From NCBI RefSeq assembly GCF_006864135.1, contig NZ_SADV01000024.1, positions 1 to 64,000 of the forward strand: DNA of 64,000 nt. Reading direction: 5' to 3'. Shown here piece after piece: positions 1 through 9,030 of the stretch. The first letter of the stretch is position 1, and each line of letters starts with the position of its first letter. The stretch comes from Lysinibacillus sphaericus (GTDB lineage Bacteria; Bacillota; Bacilli; Bacillales_A; Planococcaceae). The translations under genes and the position numbers were made by a program. Below the pieces are notes generated by a model. It was given only the letters and a program-made list of their open reading frames with translations, was not told the origin of the DNA and ran no database searches.

Positions 1-438
1 GGACGTGGGAAAGCAAAAGGTTGTGTAGCAACATTTATTGAGCGAATGACACGGTGGTATGTTGGCTTTTTGATACCGGATCGCTCAGCTCAATCAATGG
101 AAAGAGCAGTACGTCTACTTCATACTAAATTACCCAAAGGCGCTATAAAAACAGCCACAACAGACCGAGGTAAAGAATTTAGCTGCTATAAAGTGTTAGA
201 AAATAACTTGAAAATTGATGTTTATTTTGCGGATGCCTATTCTTCTTGGCAGCGCGGAAGTAATGAAAATGGGAATGGATTACTTCGCGAGTTCTTCCCT
301 AAGAAAACAAATTTTGAAGAAGTATCACCAGAAGAACTAACAGAATCATTAAACTATATCAACAACCGACCAAGAAAATGTCTTGGTTGGAAGACTGCAA
401 ACGAGGCTTTTAATGAGCAATTGTTGCACTTAATTTGA
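1..438 (+). pseudogene. IS30-family transposase, C-terminal part (cut by window edge)
   Basis: The reading frame is open from base 1 and ends at 438, so the N-terminal helix-turn-helix part lies outside the window. The visible 145 residues are the C-terminal part of the DDE catalytic domain of IS30-type transposases. The segment TTDRGKEF carries the second catalytic Asp, and YSSWQRGSNENGNGLLREFFP carries the catalytic Glu region; both are hallmarks of the family. The protein ends with the usual NNRPRKCLGWKTANEAF tail. Whether the full gene is intact cannot be judged here, so it is entered as partial. The stop lies next to the probable right inverted repeat of the element, which suggests that the insertion ends near base 445. 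Confidence 0.85.
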
Positions 439-446
439 CAAATCAT
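419..446. repeat. Probable right end of the IS30-type element
   Basis: The sequence around the transposase stop (GTTGCACTTAATTTGACAA) resembles the terminal inverted repeats of IS30-family elements, where the transposase stop overlaps the repeat. The left end is outside the window, so the pairing cannot be checked here. Confidence 0.45.
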
Positions 447-635
447 CGAATAAAAAAACAGGCACTATAGTATTGAGTACCTGCTTGTTCATAGGCTGTT
501 CCACTAAAACCAAAATCCTTTTTGCTCCATTTTATTTTAAGGCCCTGCTATTCCCTACATCATTTAACAACCCTCTAGCTCCTCCTAAAACACCCATGTA
601 AGAAATCAATTCCATTGGTTATAAAATTATAAAAA

Positions 636-674
636 GGCAGTTGAAAATTAGATGCAACCTAACATTCAACTGCC
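636..674 (-). terminator. Terminator of CsxC-like copy 1
   Basis: The arms GGCAGTTGAA and TTCAACTGCC pair, with an inner TTAG/CTAA pairing. On the minus strand the stem is followed by TTTTTATAATTTT. The same arms recur after the other two copies (3659-3695 and 59860-59898). About 120 bases separate it from the stop of the gene at 795. Confidence 0.7.
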
Positions 675-794
675 TACTCAAATATTGGATTTTTATTAGT
701 GCCCATTAAATATTACATAGTTGTTGTTTTTCCAAATACATTTTTAAAAGAGAACTACCTTTACTTGTTCTGCTCCTCTAAAAACTAGAGATTA

Positions 795-1580
795 TCATAG
801 ACTAGTAGGAGGAGTAAGTCCGAAAAGATCAGGAGTTATTACATTAGTGCCAGCTCCAAGGCGGACTTGTTGAACTTGCAGAACTTTTACAGTAAGCTCC
901 AGTACAATTTTTTCACGCAGTGTGCTGAAAGTACATTCTGGTGCTGCCATAATTGGTGAGAAATCAAGTTCAAAGAAGTTTGCAGCTACTAACTCGCCAA
1001 ATGGTTGTTCATTATATTTCACCAGGTTTTGGAAGAAAGCCTTATCCAATCGAGCATCCATTTGCGTTTTTTCATTAAGGAAGTTCGCTTCGGCAAACTC
1101 GGAAATTCCTAAGATCGGAGTAGGGCCTCCAGGTGTTTGTGGGAAAGTAAGGTCTGTAAAACCAGAAAACTGAACATCGGCAATTCTATCACGAAGTGCC
1201 CCATTACATGCAGATGAAGCATATTCTATATTTTTGCGAATATGTCCTGCTACAAATAATTTAGCCCTTGTTACCTTAAAAAAGTCAGTGTTGTCAATAC
1301 GCGCAAAGCTAACCGGTACTAATTTAACTTGATTTAAGAATACATTTTTTTTCACTCTTTTGATTTCAGTTGCTGCAGGAGTGAGCGAAATATCCGACTC
1401 CACAACGATTTGAACTGTTGGTTCAGCAAGTACAACTGGAACTTTAATAGTTGGAGCCGTAACCGGTGTAGCGATTACTGGAGTAATAGCACTAGTTAAT
1501 GGTATTTGTTCAGTTGATGCCACTGGGCAAGGTTCGGCTTTACTAACGTGATTAACTTGATTATCTAATTGATCACTCAA
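795..1580 (-). CDS. CsxC-like spore-surface protein, copy 1
   Basis: A 261-residue protein without signal peptide or membrane segment. The first ~70 residues are Pro/Val/Thr-rich. The core (about residues 75-255) has the pattern KKNVFLNQVKLVPV, then KLFVAGHIRKNIEYA, then LVKYNEQPFGELVAANFFELDFSP and a C-terminal EKIVLELTVKVLQVQQ. This fits the CsxC-type family found on spores of Clostridium and many Bacillales; the KLFVAGHIRKNIEYA piece also resembles SPOCS-type (DUF3794) modules. Family assignment is from memory of the pattern and is tentative. The frame can be extended to an ATG at 1601 or 1619, but comparison with copies 2 and 3 points to the TTG at 1580, preceded by AGAGGG. It differs from copies 2 and 3 at many more positions than they differ from each other, and it ends in TPPTSL without a Cys tail. 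A SigK-like -10 lies at 1625-1633. Confidence 0.75.
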   Translation of the reverse strand: MSDQLDNQVNHVSKAEPCPVASTEQIPLTSAITPVIATPVTAPTIKVPVVLAEPTVQIVVESDISLTPAATEIKRVKKNVFLNQVKLVPVSFARIDNTDFFKVTRAKLFVAGHIRKNIEYASSACNGALRDRIADVQFSGFTDLTFPQTPGGPTPILGISEFAEANFLNEKTQMDARLDKAFFQNLVKYNEQPFGELVAANFFELDFSPIMAAPECTFSTLREKIVLELTVKVLQVQQVRLGAGTNVITPDLFGLTPPTSL

Positions 1581-1624
1581 AATGTTCCCTCTTTTCATTT
1601 TTTTTATGAGAGTACTCATATCGT

Positions 1625-1651
1625 TAGAATATGTAGGGATTTAATCCATAT
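1625..1651 (-). promoter_or_regulatory. SigK-like promoter of copy 1
   Basis: On the minus strand CATATTCTA (1625-1633) fits the SigK -10 pattern CATAnnnTA. It is identical in position and sequence in all three copies. The -35 region, 16 bases further up, reads ATAT here and is weak (consensus has AC). A conserved box (minus CTAGTGTATA, 1659-1668) lies 26 bases upstream of the -10. The expected start near 1619 coincides with a small hairpin, ATGAG-TACT-CTCAT (1606-1619). Confidence 0.5.
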
Positions 1652-1717
1652 ATGGACATATACACTAGTTTTTTTAAAAAAGAGTTTTTTGAGCAGAGAT
1701 ATATGCTTAAGTATCCT

Positions 1718-3262
1718 TTAGATCTTAGGCACTCGAATTTTTTGTGCTTGTAGCAAATGAATGATTATTTCTAATACAATGTTTTGACACATTTGATTTG
1801 AATGAATTAATGACTCATTTTGTGCAGGTACTGCTTTCCCAATGTGGGATGCTGTATATTCAATACTCTGATGAATATAACCTTCAATAAATAAATTCCC
1901 CCTCAATGCTGAACATGTCCCATTACCTAATGATTGAGAAAATTGATTAGGAACGAATCTACAATTGGTTAATACTACCTCATTCAAGATATCTTTAACC
2001 CCCTCAATTCCTTTTTCAAATACGATCTTCTCTTCAAGGCATATTTCTATTTTATATTCCCCTACTACAACTGGCGCTCTAATGTGCATAAAGTCACCGG
2101 AACTGTAAGTGTGATAATCGGTTTCTCCTTTTTTAGTTGATTGTGTGTTATGTAAGGGAACAACAACTGATTTAGACGGATTACTCTTCTGATTATTTTT
2201 ATCATAAGTATCAGTTTTCATTAAAAATGTAATTTGATTAATTTTTGAGTGAACCAAACGACAATCAGGTTGTTCAGGATAATCCGTTGTAGTACTAAAT
2301 AGTTTGGTTTCAAATTGCGGAGTAAGATGATTGTTTGGATCAAGAAAATCAAATGTATTTTTAACAACCTCCCCACAGATAGGAGCATGAAGAAAATCAT
2401 CAATTTCTACGTGAGTAGAGAATGGGCTTTTTTTGGTTTTAGAATATACTTCCCCTTGTACTGTCCCAGGAAATGCATGAACACGATCTGTAAAATTGTT
2501 ATTCTCCATCTCTTCTGAATCAATAAGACAAATTATTTTCTTCCCAGCATCGGATTCAGAAGGACTACAAGTTTCACGTTTGGAGTTTAGTCGGTTTGTA
2601 AAATCCTGTTCTTCCAAAGGTTTGGTTTCTTCTGCATCTTCTATATTAAGAGGATCATTCATTTTATCCTCTATATTAGTTTCAGGAGGAATGACGGAAT
2701 CTAAACAAGCTACAAAATTCTGCTCTTCCATGGGCTTGGTCTCATCTGTATCTTCTGAATCAAGGGGATCATTCATTTCACCCCCTACATTCGTTTCAAA
2801 AGGAATAAGTAGTTCATAGTTGGAATCTAGATGGGCTACAAAATCCTGTTCTTCCACAGACTTGGTTTCATCTGCTTCTTCTGTATCAAGAGGATCATTC
2901 ATTTCATCCCCTACATTAGTTTCAGAAGGAATGAGTTTTTCACAATTGGAATCTATAGGAGATACATAATTCTGTTCTTCCACAGGCTTGGTTTCTTCTA
3001 CATCGTCTGTATTAAGAGGAGTATCCATTTCATCCCCTACATTCGTTTCAGAAGGAATAAGTAGTTCACAATTGGAATCTACATGTGATGCAAGGCTAGA
3101 TTCACTTTCTTTTTCTATATCAAGGAAATCATTTATAAAATCGGAATAAGGAGAATTCTGTTGCGATGCTTGATCCATTTCGATGGGTTCAATTTGACAA
3201 TTATATTTTTGTTCGGAACTTATCTCTTTCATCACTTTATAGTTAATCCATGGAGTTTGCAT
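1718..3262 (-). CDS. Acidic tandem-repeat protein with C-terminal CsxC/SPOCS-like domain
   Basis: A 514-residue protein not recognised as a named family. Residues ~61-253 hold about five tandem repeats of ~41 residues built on SNCELLIPSETNVGDEMN, then DPL, an acidic run and ETKPVEEQ. Copies 1-3 are the best preserved; copies 4 and 5 are shortened and diverged. The last ~110 residues (from about 400) contain NCRFVPNQ, GNLFIEGYIHQSIEYTA and NIVLEIIIHLLQAQKIRV. These match, in order, the NQVKLVPV, KLFVAGHIRKNIEYA and KIVLELTVKVLQVQQIRL blocks of the CsxC-like neighbours, although the middle of the domain is shortened. No signal peptide is visible. The ATG at 3262 has GGGAGTGG four bases upstream. 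The gene lies between copies 1 and 2 on the same strand. A spore-surface role is inferred from the shared domain and location only. Confidence 0.65.
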   Translation of the reverse strand: MQTPWINYKVMKEISSEQKYNCQIEPIEMDQASQQNSPYSDFINDFLDIEKESESSLASHVDSNCELLIPSETNVGDEMDTPLNTDDVEETKPVEEQNYVSPIDSNCEKLIPSETNVGDEMNDPLDTEEADETKSVEEQDFVAHLDSNYELLIPFETNVGGEMNDPLDSEDTDETKPMEEQNFVACLDSVIPPETNIEDKMNDPLNIEDAEETKPLEEQDFTNRLNSKRETCSPSESDAGKKIICLIDSEEMENNNFTDRVHAFPGTVQGEVYSKTKKSPFSTHVEIDDFLHAPICGEVVKNTFDFLDPNNHLTPQFETKLFSTTTDYPEQPDCRLVHSKINQITFLMKTDTYDKNNQKSNPSKSVVVPLHNTQSTKKGETDYHTYSSGDFMHIRAPVVVGEYKIEICLEEKIVFEKGIEGVKDILNEVVLTNCRFVPNQFSQSLGNGTCSALRGNLFIEGYIHQSIEYTASHIGKAVPAQNESLIHSNQMCQNIVLEIIIHLLQAQKIRVPKI

Positions 3263-3658
3263 TCGTCCACTCCCAAATAATGTTTATTGTGAAACATTTG
3301 ATCCATAAAATCCTACGATAAGAGAAACATGTTCAAAATCGTTTTCTTCAGGAAAAAACAGCTAAACACTTTTTCTCCTGTTTTTGCTCGAATATATTTA
3401 TAGATGTGTAAAGCTTTTAATGAATGCCCCTTTTTTTAAAATATTGTCAAACGATTATGAGCTACTTTTATTTTGATCTAGGTATTGCACTAATTACAAT
3501 CCATTTTATGCTTTATTTTTTCTTTTGTCACAGAGCACTTTCCAATTCAGTTAGCAATTAAGATACCCATGTGTTTGAGAGACGATAGCATCCAAAATTT
3601 TATCTATCCATTATTTTGTTTTCAACTCCATTATTTGATAGATCCTTTAATACAAAAA

Positions 3659-3695
3659 GCAGTTGAAAGTTCGATTTAACCGAACTTTCAACTGC
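3659..3695 (-). terminator. Terminator of CsxC-like copy 2
   Basis: A 15-bp perfect stem (GCAGTTGAAAGTTCG with its complement) and a 7-base loop, followed on the minus strand by TTTTTGTATT. It lies about 75 bases after the stop of copy 2. Confidence 0.8.
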
Positions 3696-3769
3696 CAACA
3701 AAAATTTTAGATTTTTTTAGTGCCTACGAAATGCCCGTTATTGTCTATTTTGCTCCTCTAAATCCGAGA

Positions 3770-4591
3770 TTAACAACAAGGATTAGAAGGAGGAGTTGGA
3801 GTAGGAGTTGGAGTAGGAGGACTAACTGGAGGAGTAAGCCCTGTAAGAACAGGAGTTATAACACTAGTGCCTGCTCCAAGACGAATTTGTTGAACTTGCA
3901 GTACTTTTACTGTAAGCTCTAGCACGATTTTTTCACGTAATGTGTCGAAAGTGCCTTCTGGTGTTGCCATAACTGGTGAAAAATCAAGTTCAAAGAAGTT
4001 TGCAGCTACTAACTCGCCAAATGGTTGTTCATTGTATTTAACTAGATTTTGGAAGAATGCTTTATCCAATCGAGCATCCATTTGCGTAGTTTCATTAAGG
4101 AAGTTCGCTTCGGCAAACTCAGAAATTCCTAAAATCGGAGTAGGGCCTCCAAGTGTTTGTGGGAACGTAAGGTCTGTAAAACCTGAAAACGGAACATCGG
4201 CAATTCTATCTTGGAGTGCCGCGTTACATGCTGCTGTAGCATATTCTATATTTTTACGAATATGTCCTGCTACAAATAATTTAGCTCTTGTTACCGCAAA
4301 AAAGTCAGTAGTGCCAATACGCGCAAAAGCAACAGGCACTAGTTTTACTTGATTTAGGAATACATTTTTTTTCACTCTTTTGATTTCAGTTGCTGCAGGT
4401 GTAAGCGTAATATCCGACTCTACAACAATTTGAAGTGTTGGTTCTGCAAGTACAACCGGAACTTTAATAGTTGGCGTCACTAACGGTGTAGCAACTACTG
4501 GAGTAACCTCAGTAGTTAATGGTATTTGTTCTGTTGATGTTACTGGACAAGGTTCGACTTGATTAACTTGAATATCTAATTGATCACTCAA
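3770..4591 (-). CDS. CsxC-like spore-surface protein, copy 2 with Pro-Thr and Cys-Cys tail
   Basis: A 273-residue member of the same family as the genes at 795 and 60019. Apart from the C-terminus it is almost identical to copy 3, with about five substitutions over some 250 residues. It alone has a longer tail, PPTPTPTPTPPSNPCC, a Pro-Thr repeat ending in two cysteines. Terminal cysteines in spore-coat and exosporium proteins often serve disulfide cross-linking; that role here is inference. The TTG start at 4591 is fixed by the sequence: the upstream ATG-AAA-AGA-GGG is out of frame here and soon hits a stop, so AGAGGG must act as the ribosome site. The promoter is at 4637-4663 and the terminator at 3659-3695. 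It probably acts on the spore surface; the partner proteins are unknown. Confidence 0.78.
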   Translation of the reverse strand: MSDQLDIQVNQVEPCPVTSTEQIPLTTEVTPVVATPLVTPTIKVPVVLAEPTLQIVVESDITLTPAATEIKRVKKNVFLNQVKLVPVAFARIGTTDFFAVTRAKLFVAGHIRKNIEYATAACNAALQDRIADVPFSGFTDLTFPQTLGGPTPILGISEFAEANFLNETTQMDARLDKAFFQNLVKYNEQPFGELVAANFFELDFSPVMATPEGTFDTLREKIVLELTVKVLQVQQIRLGAGTSVITPVLTGLTPPVSPPTPTPTPTPPSNPCC

Positions 4592-4636
4592 AAAAATTCC
4601 CTCTTTTCATTTTTTAGTATTAGGAGCGCTCTATAG

Positions 4637-4663
4637 TAGAATATGAAGAACTTAAAACTATAC
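4637..4663 (-). promoter_or_regulatory. SigK-like promoter of copy 2
   Basis: On the minus strand CATATTCTA (4637-4645) matches CATAnnnTA. The -35 region is weak (ATGT). The box CTAGTATACA (4671-4680) sits 26 bases upstream, as in the other copies. A GAGCGCTC palindrome lies at the predicted transcript start. Confidence 0.55.
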
Positions 4664-4681
4664 ATGGACTTGTATACTAGT

Positions 4682-4997
4682 TTATTTACTTATAATAAAA
4701 ATGGGATTTTTGAGTTGAGTCTTACTTGTGTTTTAAAGCTTTTCTTTAAACTCGGTCCTCACAGTTAAATCGCTGAATTATTCACTTACTTTTTCCCATA
4801 ATACGAAAAATGCCGAATCCAACCCAACTAACTAAACTACTATTGAAACGGTAATTGGTATTTTACCTACTTCATGTAAACAAATACTAAATCATTCAGG
4901 AAAGGAAATAGTATATAGTCCTGTAGCAATTAAGGTTGCAGAATAGATCATAGAAGCAATGACACAAATAAATAATTAAGATATTTACTTCAGTTCA
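4682..4997. other. Gap between copy 2 and the mini-IS
   Basis: No intact gene. On the plus strand 4841-4945 is open for about 34 codons (including ILPTSCKQILNHSGKEIVY) and ends at a stop. It has no start or ribosome site and looks like the tail of a lost gene that I cannot identify. Confidence 0.3.
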
Positions 4998-5471
4998 TCA
5001 CGGGAGATAAAACACTAAAAAACGGGCTTCTCCCCAAAATCGGTATCCATCTATGGCGAGATGTTCATCATGTAGAAAGCCCTCTGTCATGGCTATTTGT
5101 ATCAATGTATCTTGCATCACTTCAAGTACATCGGATTGACTAATGACATCAATCATTCGAGAATAAGACGCTTCAGAAGGCACAATATCCGAAACAAGAA
5201 AACCACAATCCAAACGGAATAAAGGATCGTTGACCAAACGTTTAATTAAACCCTTGATCGTTGGAATACGCTCTACTATGCGAATAATTAGGGATTGAAT
5301 CATCGCACCGTAATTTAATTCACGTGGGGCACCACGTAATGTCTTTTTTGAAAACAACTGAAAAATAGGTTGTACGTCGAAAGTGGCAAAAATCGCATCA
5401 AAACGACGGGAACTTTCCATTTCCATTAATTCTTGGATGTCAAATAGGCTCATTTGTTTTACAATAGTCAT
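4998..5471 (-). pseudogene. IS1182-type transposase, N-terminal fragment
   Basis: About 140 residues match the N-terminal DUF772-like part of IS1182-type transposases (start MTIVKQMSLFDIQELMEM; LNYGAMIQSLIIRIVERIPTIK; LFRLDCGF; PSEASYSRM). The protein then breaks off after HLAIDGYRF, just where the first catalytic Asp region begins (AID). The last ~15 codons run through the opposite terminal inverted repeat and flanking DNA, so they are not transposase sequence. Roughly the C-terminal two thirds, including the rest of the DDE residues, is missing, so it cannot be active. The start at 5471 follows AAGGTGAATGCCCT, a plausible ribosome site. Confidence 0.8.
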
Positions 5472-5553
5472 AGGGCATTCACCTTATTCAGTAGGGTTAG
5501 TTTAGACGCTACCATTATACCGAATTTGGGGATGTGCCCGTTTTTTATTGTTT
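5010..5553. mobile_element. Internally deleted IS1182-type element (mini-IS)
   Basis: Two inverted repeats bound the truncated transposase. Plus-strand 5010-5046 and minus-strand 5553-5517 share AAAAAACGGGC, then TCCCCAAA, then TCGGTAT with few differences. The transposase N-terminus reads straight into the left copy, as expected if a single internal deletion joined codon ~140 to the far end. Both ends are kept, so it could in principle be mobilised by a full-length relative. I could not find convincing target duplications. Confidence 0.7.
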
Positions 5554-5760
5554 CAGAACCCTTGATACTAAAGGGATTTGGATTATGAAATTAACTCAAC
5601 TACCAATAAAACAACAACGACTTTGAAAAATAATTATTTCTTACAAGTTCCTAAATAAAAACTAAAATGAATGTCAATAATAATAGGGAAATATTTAAAT
5701 GGGGATTTTACTAAAAAATTAAACCTATTTTAACGAGTCTGTTTTGGACTACAATGTAAA

Positions 5761-5792
5761 AGAGCCGATTCAATTTTTTTTGAATCGGCTCT
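5761..5792. terminator. Bidirectional hairpin
   Basis: A perfect 13-bp stem (AGAGCCGATTCAA and complement) with a T-rich loop, followed by TTTTTG on the plus strand and TTTTAC on the minus strand. It is the first strong terminator downstream of rsmE, 158 bases past its stop. Confidence 0.75.
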
Positions 5793-5949
5793 TTTTGTTA
5801 GGATTATTAATAAAAAACAGTCATTGATTGTGGTCTTTTCCTATTCCTTCAAACCTTGCAATGACTGCACTTACACGTCATTACATTGCAGTTTACCCAT
5901 GCACAGCCATTGTTTGAAAAGGCTCTTTTGACAAGGCTAAATGCCTATT

Positions 5950-6687
5950 TCATTCAAATTCATAAGATATTGCAGACAGTGCATATAGTGGCGCTGTTTC
6001 TGCACGTAAAATGCGGGGTCCTAATGACATCGTTTGGGCACCGGCTTGAAGCAGTGCATCTGCTTCTTTTCTAGCAATGCCACCTTCTGGACCAAAGATA
6101 ATAAGAACGGATTTCGACTTCTTGTCATACACTTTTTTTAACTTCTCCGCAAATCTTGTGCGTTGTTGTGCTTTTGCATCCTCTTCATCTGCTATAAATA
6201 CGGCGTCGAAACGGCCAACTTGTTCTAGTAGCTGTTTAAAAGAGATTGGTTCATAAATTTCTGGGATATGTGTACGATGGGATTGCTCAGCTGCTTCTTT
6301 TGCAATTTTTTGTAGCCGCTCTTGCTTTTTGGCACCCTTCTTTTTATCCCATTTAACGATGGAACGCTCTGCTTCAAATGGCATTAGGGCAAACATTCCA
6401 AGCTCCGTTGCCTTTTGCGTAATAAGTTCTAGTTTATCGCCCTTTGGCAAACCACATGCCACTGTTACATGAACAGGTAACTCTGGAGAAGGAATAATTT
6501 CACCTGTAGTTTGAACGTGTACCTCATCGGCTTCGAAGGCTACAATTTCACATATATGAGCGGTATTTTGTGCAACTACAACGATTTTGTCGCCTTCTTT
6601 CATTCGCATTACTCGTTCAATATGTCGCGCATCCTCTCCACTAATACGTGCTTCCTCAATGGTCGTCTCAATAAAATAGCGTTGCAT
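5950..6687 (-). CDS. rsmE: 16S rRNA m3U1498 methyltransferase
   Basis: About 245 residues, the usual RsmE length. The protein methylates N3 of U1498 in 16S rRNA with S-adenosylmethionine and has a SPOUT trefoil-knot fold. Signature pieces are MQRYFIE at the start (PUA-like N-domain), GLPKGDKLELITQKATELG, the EAAEQSHR segment, IIFGPEGGIARKEADAL and LGPRILRAETAPLYALS near the end, which form the knot and cofactor pocket. The frame is open further up to 6789, but the ATG at 6687 with AAAGGAG at good distance and the family alignment fix the start. It is the last gene of the heat-shock locus, 82 bases after prmA, with a hairpin in between. Confidence 0.95.
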   Translation of the reverse strand: MQRYFIETTIEEARISGEDARHIERVMRMKEGDKIVVVAQNTAHICEIVAFEADEVHVQTTGEIIPSPELPVHVTVACGLPKGDKLELITQKATELGMFALMPFEAERSIVKWDKKKGAKKQERLQKIAKEAAEQSHRTHIPEIYEPISFKQLLEQVGRFDAVFIADEEDAKAQQRTRFAEKLKKVYDKKSKSVLIIFGPEGGIARKEADALLQAGAQTMSLGPRILRAETAPLYALSAISYEFE

Positions 6688-6720
6688 GTTACCATACTCC
6701 TTTATAGCAAGAAGAGAAAA

Positions 6721-6755
6721 CGCCAAATCGCCAGCACTCGGCTCACGATTTGGCG
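6721..6755 (-). terminator. Hairpin between prmA and rsmE
   Basis: The arms CGCCAAATCG and CGATTTGGCG are perfectly paired around a 15-base loop. On the minus strand TTTTCTCTTCTT follows. It may act as a partial terminator or attenuator ahead of rsmE, or as an mRNA processing or stability element. Confidence 0.55.
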
Positions 6756-6769
6756 CTTCCTCAATCAAT

Positions 6770-7711
6770 TTATTGTGGTCGACGGGCAATGATCGCTACC
6801 CAATCTTCCATTAGTAATACTTCTTCGACTACAAACCCTGAAGCTTCTAGTGCTACTTTTACATCATCACGTTTCGCGCCAATGATGCCTGAAGTGACAT
6901 ATAATCCACCCGGTTTAACAACTGAAAATGCATCGTCAGTAAAGGACATAATAATTTCCGCTAAAATATTAGCCACAACGACATCAGCTGGTTCCTTAAC
7001 TGTATCCAATAGATTTCCATGGAATACAGATACTTTATCATCTACTTTGTTTAATGCAACATTTTCTTGTGCTGAACGAACAGCTACTTCGTCTAAATCA
7101 AGTGCATGTACGCTCTTAGCTCCTAGTAAAGCTGCACCAATTGATAGAACGCCTGAACCTGTACCGATATCGATAACCGTATCGCCCTCTTTTACAACCT
7201 TCTCAAGCCCTTGTAAGCACATAACAGTTGTAGGGTGTGTTCCTGTACCAAAGGCCATACCAGGATCTAATTCAATCATTAATTCATCTGTTGATACTGG
7301 TACATATTCTTCCCATGTTGGTACAATCGTAAAGCGTTCAGAAATTTTTACAGGATGATAATATTGCTTCCATGCTGTTGCCCAATCTTCCTCGTTAACC
7401 TCCACAATCGATACAACATTTTCACCAATATCGATGTTGAAGTTCGTTAAATTTGTTATAGCCGCCTTAATTTCTTCGACTGTTTCATTTAAAAAACTAG
7501 ACTCCGATAAGTACGCCTTAACAATAACACCATCTCTCGGAAAATCCGCTTCATTTAGCGCATAAATTTCACCATACTGATCCTCTCGTGGCTTCGCAAA
7601 TTCTGCAGAATCCTCAATAACTACACCACTTGCCCCTGCTTCATGCAAAATATTCGAAATTGCTTCTACCGCTTCATTTTTTGTATGAATGGATAATTCT
7701 GACCACTTCAC
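6770..7711 (-). CDS. prmA: Ribosomal protein L11 methyltransferase
   Basis: 313 residues, matching the family length. PrmA trimethylates lysines and the N-terminus of ribosomal protein L11. The N-terminal substrate-recognition domain begins [10 protein letters not shown]. The class I methyltransferase domain has [14 protein letters not shown], the cofactor loop [13 protein letters not shown] and the NILAEII motif. The start is a GTG at 7711, with AGAGGAG about 12 bases upstream, 21 bases after the dnaJ stop, so it is almost certainly co-transcribed with dnaJ. Confidence 0.95.
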   Translation of the reverse strand: MKWSELSIHTKNEAVEAISNILHEAGASGVVIEDSAEFAKPREDQYGEIYALNEADFPRDGVIVKAYLSESSFLNETVEEIKAAITNLTNFNIDIGENVVSIVEVNEEDWATAWKQYYHPVKISERFTIVPTWEEYVPVSTDELMIELDPGMAFGTGTHPTTVMCLQGLEKVVKEGDTVIDIGTGSGVLSIGAALLGAKSVHALDLDEVAVRSAQENVALNKVDDKVSVFHGNLLDTVKEPADVVVANILAEIIMSFTDDAFSVVKPGGLYVTSGIIGAKRDDVKVALEASGFVVEEVLLMEDWVAIIARRPQ

Positions 7712-7732
7712 GTAGCTCTTCAGCTCCTCTAA

Positions 7733-8851
7733 TTATTCACCTTGGAATTTTTTCTTAATTTTATCGAATAGTGAGCTTCCTTGTTCTTCAGGAATGTCAC
7801 CACTGATTTCCGCAAATTCACGTAGTAATTGCTTTTGTCTTTCAGTTAATTTTTCTGGCGTTACAACTTTTACTGTTACATATTGATTTCCTGTACCATA
7901 GCCATGTACATTTTTGACACCTTTGTCTTTTAGACGGAATTGCGCACCTGACTGTGTTCCCACAGGAATACGTAGTTTTACTTTTCCATGAACCGTTGGG
8001 ACTTCTATTTCATCACCAAGAGCTGCTTGTGGGAATGTCAGTTTTAGTTCGTAATAAATATCATCGCCATCACGTTCAAACTCTTTATGTCCTTGAACGC
8101 GGAACATAATATATAAATCCCCCGCCGGGCCGCCATTTATACCTGGCTCTCCTTGACCAGACACACGAATTTGCTGACCATCATCCACACCTGCTGGAAT
8201 GTTAACTTTAATTTTCTTACGTTTCTGAACGTTTCCTTCGCCACGACAAGTTGAACATTTTTCTTTAATGTTTTTACCTGTACCATGACATGTAGTACAA
8301 GTTCGACGATTCATCATACGGCCGAAAGGTGTATCTACAGCTTGATTTACTTGACCCGCACCTTGACATGTTGAACATGTTTCAGGATTAGTACCTGGTT
8401 TTGCACCCGAACCGTGACAAGTATCACATAATTCATCTTTCGGAATTTCGATTTCTGTTTCTTTCCCGAAAATTGCTTCTTCAAATGTAATATTCATACG
8501 ATATTGAAGGTCGTCACCTTTGCGTGGTGCGTTCGGATCCTGACGGCGACCGCCACCACCAAAGAATGAGCTGAAAATATCCTCGAAGCCGCCAAAGCCG
8601 CCGCCCCCGAAGCCACCACCAAAGCCTGCATTTGGATCTTCATGGCCAAATTGATCATAGCGTGCTTTTTTCTGATCGTCACTTAAAACTTCATAAGCTT
8701 CAGCGATTTCTTTGAATTTTTCATCTGCACCTGGCTCTTTATTAAGGTCAGGATGGTATTGTTTTGATAATTTACGGTATGCTTTTTTAATTTCATCTTT
8801 AGAAGCCGATTTCGTTAAACCAAGCACCTCGTAGTAATCGCGTTTCTCCAT
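7733..8851 (-). CDS. dnaJ: Co-chaperone DnaJ (Hsp40)
   Basis: 372 residues with all classical parts. The J-domain (1-70) has the HPD motif that stimulates DnaK ATPase. A Gly/Phe-rich linker (~75-105) follows. The zinc-binding domain has four CxxCxGxG repeats ([32 protein letters not shown]). Substrate-binding C-terminal domains and a dimerisation tail complete it. It hands unfolded proteins to DnaK in the cytoplasm. A terminator at 9031-9059 and a 230-base gap separate it from dnaK, so dnaJ-prmA-rsmE may have their own promoter besides read-through from the CIRCE-controlled promoter. Confidence 0.98.
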   Translation of the reverse strand: MEKRDYYEVLGLTKSASKDEIKKAYRKLSKQYHPDLNKEPGADEKFKEIAEAYEVLSDDQKKARYDQFGHEDPNAGFGGGFGGGGFGGFEDIFSSFFGGGGRRQDPNAPRKGDDLQYRMNITFEEAIFGKETEIEIPKDELCDTCHGSGAKPGTNPETCSTCQGAGQVNQAVDTPFGRMMNRRTCTTCHGTGKNIKEKCSTCRGEGNVQKRKKIKVNIPAGVDDGQQIRVSGQGEPGINGGPAGDLYIMFRVQGHKEFERDGDDIYYELKLTFPQAALGDEIEVPTVHGKVKLRIPVGTQSGAQFRLKDKGVKNVHGYGTGNQYVTVKVVTPEKLTERQKQLLREFAEISGDIPEEQGSSLFDKIKKKFQGE

Positions 8852-8883
8852 GATTCACACTCCGCTCTTTTTGCATAAAATCT

Positions 8884-8910
8884 ATTGTATCACGCAGTTT
8901 AAAAAACTGC
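8884..8910 (-). promoter_or_regulatory. Possible dnaJ promoter with overlapping palindrome
   Basis: On the minus strand TACAAT (8884-8889) could be a -10 element. A 17-base dyad (GCAGTTT-3-AAACTGC, 8894-8910) sits where the spacer would be. No clear -35 is visible. The dyad could be an operator or a weak hairpin. Confidence 0.3.
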
Positions 8911-9030
8911 CTCTATTTTATTATTAAATATTCATTAAAAATGTTGCATATATGTTTTTTCACATTTCTCGCACATAACCTATGCATCTAGACGATTAAT
9001 TGTGAGTGGATATATCTAAGATAAAGAGAA

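Noticed and set aside
2831-3064. Plus-strand frame with repeated FFHRLGF pieces
   Set aside because: It is the antisense shadow of the tandem repeats in the 514-residue protein.
3942-4352. 136-codon plus-strand frame inside CsxC-like copy 2, repeated almost identically at 60146-60556
   Set aside because: It lies antisense to the real gene, has no ribosome site, and its conservation is explained by the conservation of the sense gene.
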